A stretch of DNA of 64,000 nt from JAJDXW01 sp965202895 (GTDB lineage: Bacteria; Pseudomonadota; Gammaproteobacteria; HK1). Under the pieces are notes generated by a model that saw only the letters and a program-made list of their open reading frames with translations, was not told the DNA's origin and searched no databases. The stretch is from the NCBI GenBank assembly GCA_965202895.1, contig OZ241901.1, positions 2,232,001 through 2,296,000 on the forward strand, written 5' to 3'. A program made the translations under genes and the position numbers. Positions 58,140 to 64,000 of the stretch are shown one piece after another; the first letter of the stretch is position 1; every line of letters starts with the position of its first letter.

Positions 58140-60380
58140 ATGAAGGAACCAGGCGCTGGATGCCGCATCGGCGTGGATGTGGGCGGGACCTTTACCGACG
58201 TGGTGTGCGAGCGCGACGGCCGCCCGCCCCTCGTGTTCAAGGTGCCGAGCACGCCCGCGGACCCCGGCGAGGCCGCGCTCGCGGCCGTCGCGCGCCTTGC
58301 GGCGGAGGGGGTCGAGCCCGGCGCCCTCACGCAGCTCGCGCACGGCACCACGGTGGCGACGAACGCGGTGCTGGAACGCAAGGGGGGCCGGCTCGGGATC
58401 ATCACCACCGAAGGGTTCCGCGACACCCTCGAGATCGGGCGCCAGATGCGGCGAGAGATGTACGAGGTCCGGCTCGACCCCCAGACCCCGGTGTTCCTCG
58501 CGCCGCGAGCGATGCGGCTCGGGGTGCGGGAACGGGTCGGGCCGGGCGGCGAGGTCGTCGAGCCGCTCGACGAAGCTTCGGTGCGGGCCGCGCTCGACCG
58601 GCTCGCCGCGGCGGGCGCCGAGTGCGTCGCGGTCTGCCTGCTCTTCTCGTTCGTCAACCCGAAGCACGAGCGCCGGGTGCGGGAGATTGCACGCTCGGAG
58701 CATCCGGAGCTCGAAGTCTCGCTCTCGAGCGAGGTCGACCCCGCCTTCCGCGAGTACGAACGGACCGCGGTCACCGCCTTCGACGCGTACATCAAGCCGA
58801 CGGTACGGCGCTACCTCGCCCAGCTCGCGCGGCGGCTCGGGGATGCCGGGGTGCCGGCGCCGCTCCAGGTGATGCAGTCGAGAGGGGGGCTCGCGAGCGC
58901 CGCGGTCGCCCGGAGCCGCCCAGTGCGCCTCTTCCTGTCCGGTCCGGCCGCCGGGGTGATCGGCGGCCAGACGGCCGGCGCGGCCGCGGGGCACGAGGAC
59001 CTCATCACCCTGGACGTGGGCGGCACCAGCTCCGACATCGCGCTCGTATCCGGGGCCAAGCCCCTCATCCGCGGCGAGGGCGTCATCGCCGGGTTTCCGG
59101 TGCGGGTCCCGATGGTGGACGTGAACGCGATCGGGGCGGGCGGCGGGAGCATCGCCTGGCTCGACGACGCGGGCGGACTGCGGGTCGGCCCGCGGTCCGC
59201 CGGCTCGGACCCCGGACCGGCCTGCTATGCCCGCGGCGGCCGCGAACCGACGGTGACGGATGCGTCCGTCGTGCTCGGCTACCTCGACCCGAGGTACTTC
59301 GCCGGAGGCGCCATCGCTCTCGACGCGGAACGGGCGCACGGCGCGATCCGGGACCGCATCGCGAAGCCGCTCGGACTCGGCATCGAGGACGCGGCGGCCG
59401 GCATCCACCGGGTCGTCAACACGCAGATGGCCGAAGGCGTCCGGCTCGTCTCGGTCCGCCAGGGGTACGACCCGCGCGAGTTCACGCTGGTCGCGATGGG
59501 CGGGGCGGGTCCCCTCCATGCGTGCGCCCTCGCCGCCGACCTCGCCATCACGCGGGTGGTGGTCCCCCGCCACCCCGGCGTGCTCTCCGCGGCCGGGCTC
59601 CTCGCCGCCCCGATCGAGCACGAGGTGTCGATCGCGTACGCGGAGCCGATCGCCGGGCTCGCGATGGCGCCGGTGAGAAGCATCGTCGCCGATCTCGATG
59701 CGGCCGCCCGGGCCCTGATCGAGCGGGAGGGGCTTGCCCCGGAGCGCGACGTCGAGGTGCTCCACTTCGCCGACGTCTGCCACGTCGGCCAGGGCTACCA
59801 CCTGGAAGTGCCGTTCGACCCCGGCGCCGACGACGGCCTCGAACGCCTCTACGCGGACTTCCTCGCGGCCCACGAGCGGGTGCACGGGCACGCGGTGGAG
59901 GCGCCGGCCCGGTTCGTCAACCTCCGCGCCGTGCATCGCCAGCGGATGCCCGGCGACGCCGCGACGCCGCCGGCGCGAGCGGGCCGGGGGGCCGCCGGCG
60001 GACAGGAGAGCGTGCGAGCTCCGGGCGTGGAGATGGAGCGAGGCGGGGGCAGGGACGGGGACAGGGGCGGCCGGAGTGGAATCGGTCGGGGTGGTTCGGA
60101 CGGCGGCGACACCCGCCGCGCGGTCCGATTCGCGGACGAGGCCGCCCCGATCGAGACCCGCGTCGTCGCCCGGAACGCGCTCGCGGCCGGCGACCGGCTC
60201 GCGGGGCCCGCGATCGTCGAGCAGGACGACACCACCACCCTCGTTCCCCCGGGCTGGGCGGCCTCCACGGGACAGGACGGGATCATGACCCTCGCCCCGG
60301 ATCTGCCGTCCCCCGGGCCGAGGACGGGCCGCCGACCCGCGCCGCGTGAGCGGCGCCGATCCCGAAGCGACGGTGCATGA
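58140..60380 (+). CDS. Hydantoinase/oxoprolinase A subunit (HyuA family)
   Basis: A 746-residue ASKHA-fold enzyme that opens 5-oxoproline, N-methylhydantoin or hydantoin rings with ATP. RIGVDVGGTFTDVVCERDGR starts the first phosphate loop, QLAHGTTVATNAVLERKGGR follows, then YERTAVTAFDAYIKPTVRRY, the second ATP motif LITLDVGGTSSDIAL and NAIGAGGGSIAWLDDAGGLR. GPAIVEQDDTTTLVPPGW is the usual C-terminus. A Gly/Arg-rich insertion of ~50 residues (ERGGGRDGDRGGRSGIGRGG) interrupts the C-terminal domain. The partner hyuB gene normally follows but is absent; a methyltransferase fragment overlaps the end instead. Confidence 0.92.
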   Translation: MKEPGAGCRIGVDVGGTFTDVVCERDGRPPLVFKVPSTPADPGEAALAAVARLAAEGVEPGALTQLAHGTTVATNAVLERKGGRLGIITTEGFRDTLEIGRQMRREMYEVRLDPQTPVFLAPRAMRLGVRERVGPGGEVVEPLDEASVRAALDRLAAAGAECVAVCLLFSFVNPKHERRVREIARSEHPELEVSLSSEVDPAFREYERTAVTAFDAYIKPTVRRYLAQLARRLGDAGVPAPLQVMQSRGGLASAAVARSRPVRLFLSGPAAGVIGGQTAGAAAGHEDLITLDVGGTSSDIALVSGAKPLIRGEGVIAGFPVRVPMVDVNAIGAGGGSIAWLDDAGGLRVGPRSAGSDPGPACYARGGREPTVTDASVVLGYLDPRYFAGGAIALDAERAHGAIRDRIAKPLGLGIEDAAAGIHRVVNTQMAEGVRLVSVRQGYDPREFTLVAMGGAGPLHACALAADLAITRVVVPRHPGVLSAAGLLAAPIEHEVSIAYAEPIAGLAMAPVRSIVADLDAAARALIEREGLAPERDVEVLHFADVCHVGQGYHLEVPFDPGADDGLERLYADFLAAHERVHGHAVEAPARFVNLRAVHRQRMPGDAATPPARAGRGAAGGQESVRAPGVEMERGGGRDGDRGGRSGIGRGGSDGGDTRRAVRFADEAAPIETRVVARNALAAGDRLAGPAIVEQDDTTTLVPPGWAASTGQDGIMTLAPDLPSPGPRTGRRPAPRERRRSRSDGA

Positions 60381-60993
60381 CGCGGCACCCGCGGGACACG
60401 CCTCGCCCGCCGCATCGCGGACCACCAGCGCGCTGACCATGCAGGAATGGCTTCGTCACGAATGGAAGCGCACGAAGCTGCCGCTGCGCCTGGCCAACGA
60501 GGCGTGCGGCGTTCGCAACGCCGCGACCAGGAAGTACCTGACGGCCGACCATCTCTGGTACTACCCGCCGCCCGAAGCGTTCGTGAAGATCGCCGAATAC
60601 GCGAACGCACACGGAGATCCGAACGGCCGTCCGTACTTCGGCACGGACGGACGACGGCCGCTCTCCGGCGACGAATGGTCGAAGTTGCGTGCGAAGTTCA
60701 AGTGCGAGGTCGGCGTCACCAACGTCTGGCGTGAGCCCCAGGTCGGAGGCTCGGAACGTATCCAGGGAACGAGAAACGGAATGAAGTACAAGTTCCGCAG
60801 CCTGCACGGCAGCCAGAAGCCACTCACTTTCATCGACAGGATCATCCGGGCTTCGTCCGAACGCGGCGACGTGGTCTGGGAGCCTTTTGGCAGCCTGTGT
60901 CCGGGGGCCATCGTATCCTGCCGCCTCGGACGCGGTTATCAAGCCGCCGAACCCGTTCCCGAATTCTACGAAGCCGCGGCGGAAAGGTTGTAG
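60346..60993 (+). pseudogene. C-terminal half of a DNA methyltransferase
   Basis: Homology starts near LTMQEWLRHEWKRTKLPLRL and ANEACGVRNAATRKYLTADH, then WYYPPPEAFVKIAEYANAHG, SQKPLTFIDRIIRASSERGD and the SAM-binding motif VVWEPFGSLCPGAI followed by RLGRGYQAAEPVPEFYEAAA. This is the C-terminal part of beta-type N6-adenine or N4-cytosine methyltransferases. The catalytic DPPY/SPPY half is missing and the frame begins inside the end of hyuA, so it should be inactive. It ends eight bases before cas3. Alternatively it has taken a non-catalytic DNA-recognition role. Confidence 0.72.
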
Positions 60994-61001
60994 CGTCCGA
61001 C

Positions 61002-64000
61002 ATGACCCCGGACGATCCGAACGCCTCGGATTTCGCGGGATTCTTTGCTGCGTCGTGGGACAAACCCCCGTTCCGCTGGCAGGAGGAGTTGGCGAAGAGG
61101 GTACTGGAACGCGAGGCGGCTTCGGCAGGCCCCTCGGGTGCGGACACCCCTTCGGGCCACCGCGCGGAAACGCCGTCCCCCTGGCCCGAAGCCATCGCCT
61201 TGCCCACCGCATCCGGCAAGACCGCGTGTATGGACGTCGCCCTGTTCGCCTTGGCGGCCCAGGCGCCGCGGCTGGATTCCGGGCAGCCGATCACCGCGCC
61301 GCGCCGCATCTTCTTCGTGGTGGATCGGCGGATAATCGTCGACGAAGCGTATGAACGTGCGCGCCGGCTGGCCGAGAAGCTGGCGCAAGCCGAGGATGGC
61401 ATTCTGAAGGCCGTCGCGGACGATCTGCGACGCATCGCCCACGGCGCGGCGACCGGATTCGAGCGCGAACGGCCGCTCGCCGTCCATGCGCTGCGTGGCG
61501 GCATGTATCGATCCGAAGCCTGGGCGCGCAATCCTCTGCAACCGACCATCATCGCCTCGACGGTGGATCAGATCGGCTCGCGCTTGCTGTTCCGGGCCTA
61601 CGGGCGCGGGGCCGGCACCTGGCCGATCTACGCGGGACTCGTCGCCAACGACAGTCTCATCCTGCTCGACGAAGCGCATTGTGCGCAGCCGTTCCTGCGG
61701 AGCTTGCGGGCCGTCCGCCGCTATCGGACCTGGGCGCATGAGCCGCTTCGGCGGTGTTTCCACCCGGTGGTGATGTCGGCGACGCCGCCGCCGGGGATCG
61801 ACGACGTATTCAGGGACTCGTCCGACGACGGCCTCGACCCGGACCACCCGCTCGGGCGGCGGCAGTTGGCAAGCAAGCCGGCGGCGTTGCGGGAGCTTCC
61901 CAAGGCGAAGGGCAGCGACGCACCCGTTGAATTCTCGAAAGCGTTGGCTGAAAGCGCCCTGAATCTCCTGAGCGGCGGCCGGCGAGCCGTCGTCGTGTTC
62001 GTCAACCGGGTGGCGGCCGCCCGCGAAACCTTCCGCCGGTTGCAGGAGTGGGAGGAACTCGAGACCGTCCTCCTGACCGGCCGCATGCGTCCCGTGGACA
62101 AGGACGCGGTGGTGCGGAGGCTTCGCGGCCTGAACCTCCACTCGGACGGATCCGCCGGTCGCCGTCTGGAAAGACCGGTCATCGTCGTCGCCACCCAGAC
62201 CCTGGAGGTCGGCGCCGACCTCGACTTCGACGGCCTGGTCACCGAGTGCGCGAGCCTCGATGCCCTGCGGCAGCGGTTCGGCCGCCTGAATCGCATGGGG
62301 CGGGATGTACAGGCCCGCGCCGAGATCCTCGTTCGCGCCGATCAGGCCAAGCCGGCGCGCGGTGCGGAGAAGGATCCGGTGTACGGCGAAGCGTTGACCC
62401 GAACCTGGAAATGGCTCGACGATCACAAGAATGAAGACGACGAGGTGGATTTCGGCGTGGCCCCTCTCGGCCGCCTGTTGGCGGAAGCCGATTCGTATCG
62501 CGTAGCCCGCAGCGGGGCCGCGCGGTGCGCGCTCGCCGACCTCGACGCGCCATCGGCCGATGCGCCGGTGATGCTCCCCGCGCACGTCGATTGCTGGGCG
62601 CAGACCGCGCCGGAACCGTGCCCCTCGCCGGACGTGGCGCATTTTCTGCACGGGCCGAGGGAAGGGGTCCCGGACGTGCAGGTCTGCTGGCGTGCGGACA
62701 TCGACCTGATCGGCCGAGAAGCGCAGGACGCCGCCATCGAATCCTTGACGCTGTGCCCGCCCGGCAGCAGCGAGATGCTGCCGGTGCCGACCAGCCTGTT
62801 CAAACGCTGGCTGGCCGGGAGGGATGCGGACGACTTCAGCGCCGACGTGGAAGGGGTCGGGGCCGCGGACGGGCGCGAAGGGGATTCGGAGGGCTCGAAG
62901 GATTCGAATCTGCCGGACCGCCGGATCATCCGTTGGCGCGGGACCGGTACGAACCGCGAGGACGTGACCGCCGATCCGGCCGGCATCCGGCCCGGAGACG
63001 TGATCGTGATTCCGACCACGCACCCCGGACCGCATGATCGGCTCGGAGACCTCCCACCGGAAGGGTCCGATTCTCCCGCAACGCTCGACGTGGGGGACCG
63101 CGCGCACCGGCTCGCCCGCGCCAAGCCCGTCCTGCGCCTGCACCCGGCACTCGTGGACACCTGGCCGGACTCGGTGGCCGCCAAGGCGGCGGCGCGGTCG
63201 CTACTGAACGACCTTCCACAGAAGTATGAAGACGATCCACATGAAGTCGCGGACGCGGTACACGGCCTCCTGACGGAATTGTCGAAGACCGAAGCCCTGC
63301 CGGATCGCTGGGCCTGGCTGCCGCAAGCCGCGAAAGAGCTCGCAGCGGAATTCTCCACCGCCGCCAGGATTCGCCGGGAATGCCGGCTCGTCGGCGCCCG
63401 ATGCCTCGTCCTCGTCGGGCGCCGCAGTATCGGGAAGCTCGCTGACGAGGCCGCCGTCTTCGGCGACGAGGACGATGCCGCCGCATCCGGTATCTCGCAC
63501 CGCGACGGCACGCCGGTGCCGCTCCGCACCCATCTCCCCGGCGTCGAGGCGTTCGCCCGCCGTCATGCGGCCGGCTGCGGCTTGCCGGACGGTTTGGCGC
63601 AAGCCCTCGCCCGTGCCGGCCTGCTGCACGACCTCGGCAAGGCGGACCCGAGATTTCAGGCCATGCTCCGGGGAGGCTTCCCGTGGTCGGCCGGCGAGAC
63701 TCTGGCCAAGTCCGCCGGGATGCCCGGAACCCCGGCCGCGCGGGAACGCGCCCGCGCCGCGTCGGGATATCCGGCGGGCGGGCGGCACGAGCTGTTGTCC
63801 GTGCGCCTGGCGCAAGCCGCGCCGGCGCTCCTGCCGGAGGACCGGGAATTGCGCGACCTCGTGCTTCACCTCGTGGCCAGCCACCACGGCCATTGCCGCC
63901 CGTTCGCCCCCGTGGTGGTCGATGACCAGCCCGCGCCCGTGGAGTACACGTTGTGCGGCCACCGGATGCGGTGGTCCGGCCCGACCGGGCTGGAACGGCT
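61002..64000 (+). CDS. cas3: Type I-G (I-U) CRISPR helicase-nuclease Cas3, 3' end outside window
   Basis: The frame is open for 999 codons to the right edge. FRWQEELAKRVL, ALPTASGKTACMDVALFALA (Walker A near residue 68), RRIFFVVDRRIIVDEAYERA, LRGGMYRSEAW, STVDQIGSRLLFRAYG, LILLDEAHCAQPF (DEAH near 223), VVMSATPP and LRQRFGRLNRMGR are the I-G helicase signature. The HD nuclease lies at the C-terminus, as in this subtype: RTHLPGVEAFARRH near 843, LLHDLGKADPRFQAML near 873 and VASHHGHCRPF near 958. It degrades DNA bound by Cascade. No other cas gene or array is in the window. Confidence 0.93.
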   Translation, partial: MTPDDPNASDFAGFFAASWDKPPFRWQEELAKRVLEREAASAGPSGADTPSGHRAETPSPWPEAIALPTASGKTACMDVALFALAAQAPRLDSGQPITAPRRIFFVVDRRIIVDEAYERARRLAEKLAQAEDGILKAVADDLRRIAHGAATGFERERPLAVHALRGGMYRSEAWARNPLQPTIIASTVDQIGSRLLFRAYGRGAGTWPIYAGLVANDSLILLDEAHCAQPFLRSLRAVRRYRTWAHEPLRRCFHPVVMSATPPPGIDDVFRDSSDDGLDPDHPLGRRQLASKPAALRELPKAKGSDAPVEFSKALAESALNLLSGGRRAVVVFVNRVAAARETFRRLQEWEELETVLLTGRMRPVDKDAVVRRLRGLNLHSDGSAGRRLERPVIVVATQTLEVGADLDFDGLVTECASLDALRQRFGRLNRMGRDVQARAEILVRADQAKPARGAEKDPVYGEALTRTWKWLDDHKNEDDEVDFGVAPLGRLLAEADSYRVARSGAARCALADLDAPSADAPVMLPAHVDCWAQTAPEPCPSPDVAHFLHGPREGVPDVQVCWRADIDLIGREAQDAAIESLTLCPPGSSEMLPVPTSLFKRWLAGRDADDFSADVEGVGAADGREGDSEGSKDSNLPDRRIIRWRGTGTNREDVTADPAGIRPGDVIVIPTTHPGPHDRLGDLPPEGSDSPATLDVGDRAHRLARAKPVLRLHPALVDTWPDSVAAKAAARSLLNDLPQKYEDDPHEVADAVHGLLTELSKTEALPDRWAWLPQAAKELAAEFSTAARIRRECRLVGARCLVLVGRRSIGKLADEAAVFGDEDDAAASGISHRDGTPVPLRTHLPGVEAFARRHAAGCGLPDGLAQALARAGLLHDLGKADPRFQAMLRGGFPWSAGETLAKSAGMPGTPAARERARAASGYPAGGRHELLSVRLAQAAPALLPEDRELRDLVLHLVASHHGHCRPFAPVVVDDQPAPVEYTLCGHRMRWSGPTGLER

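Noticed and set aside
60966..63143. A 725-residue minus-strand frame opposite cas3
   Set aside because: Cas3 motifs run without interruption on the plus strand; the reverse frame has no recognisable domain.
1..64000. tRNA or rRNA genes
   Set aside because: I saw no cloverleaf-type sequence with a CCA end or conserved T-loop, and no rRNA signature on either strand, though a covariance search was not possible.

Overview
The window is GC-rich (roughly 70% G+C by eye) bacterial chromosome. Gene order points to a gammaproteobacterium: yqgE-ruvX-pyrB on one strand, and aroK-aroB divergent from a class A penicillin-binding protein gene. DMSP-demethylase-like, TRAP, phytanoyl-CoA dioxygenase, family III CoA-transferase and hydantoinase genes, together with many insertion sequences and defence genes, would fit a marine, possibly host-associated lineage; that lifestyle is an inference.

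Layout. 1-6.3 kb (minus strand): the 5' end of a CoA-transferase gene, a PyrK-like flavoprotein, pyrB, ruvX, yqgE, a DUF3301 membrane protein, a phytanoyl-CoA dioxygenase-like gene and a DmdA/GcvT-family demethylase. A small dispersed repeat interrupts this run at two gene junctions. 6.6-7.6 kb: an mgtE stub, a small protein and a frameshifted DUF2335 gene. 7.7-15.9 kb: polA, hisA, hisF, CoA-transferase, isochorismatase-family amidohydrolase and two membrane proteins. 16-27 kb: a small protein, dihydropyrimidinase, a polyamine-type ABC importer with no ATPase gene, DUF368, aroB, aroK and mrcA.

27-44 kb is accessory DNA. It holds a type III-like restriction-modification pair (res, mod), gene debris (an MDR dehydrogenase tail and a potA-type ATPase with a nonsense codon), a NIPSNAP protein, an NCS2 nucleobase permease, mobile-element remnants, a 2OG-Fe(II) oxygenase cassette, a complete dctPQM TRAP operon and a second, collapsed copy of mod-res. 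44-53 kb is a broken defence locus. It contains an Upf1-like SF1 helicase, a winged-helix-like protein, a small protein and a phospholipase-D-type nuclease, joined by start/stop overlaps. The helicase has lost its 5' end at an IS256 element and the small gene is split by an IS1380 element. Two truncated PD-(D/E)xK nuclease genes flank the locus.

53-60 kb returns to metabolism: a luciferase-like monooxygenase, a nucleoside 2-deoxyribosyltransferase, a GrdB-family reductase gene with an in-frame UGA that reads as selenocysteine (UxxC), an SDR, a Nudix hydrolase and a hydantoinase/oxoprolinase A subunit. From 60.3 kb a second defence segment starts: the C-terminal half of a DNA methyltransferase, then a type I-G (formerly I-U) cas3 running off the end.

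How the genes may work together: dihydropyrimidinase, HyuA, the N-carbamoylsarcosine-amidase-like hydrolase, the GrdB-like selenoprotein and the DmdA/GcvT-family enzyme would suit use of cyclic ureides and methylated amino or sulfonio compounds (inference). The IS elements, pseudogenes and repeats show recent, active genome decay.
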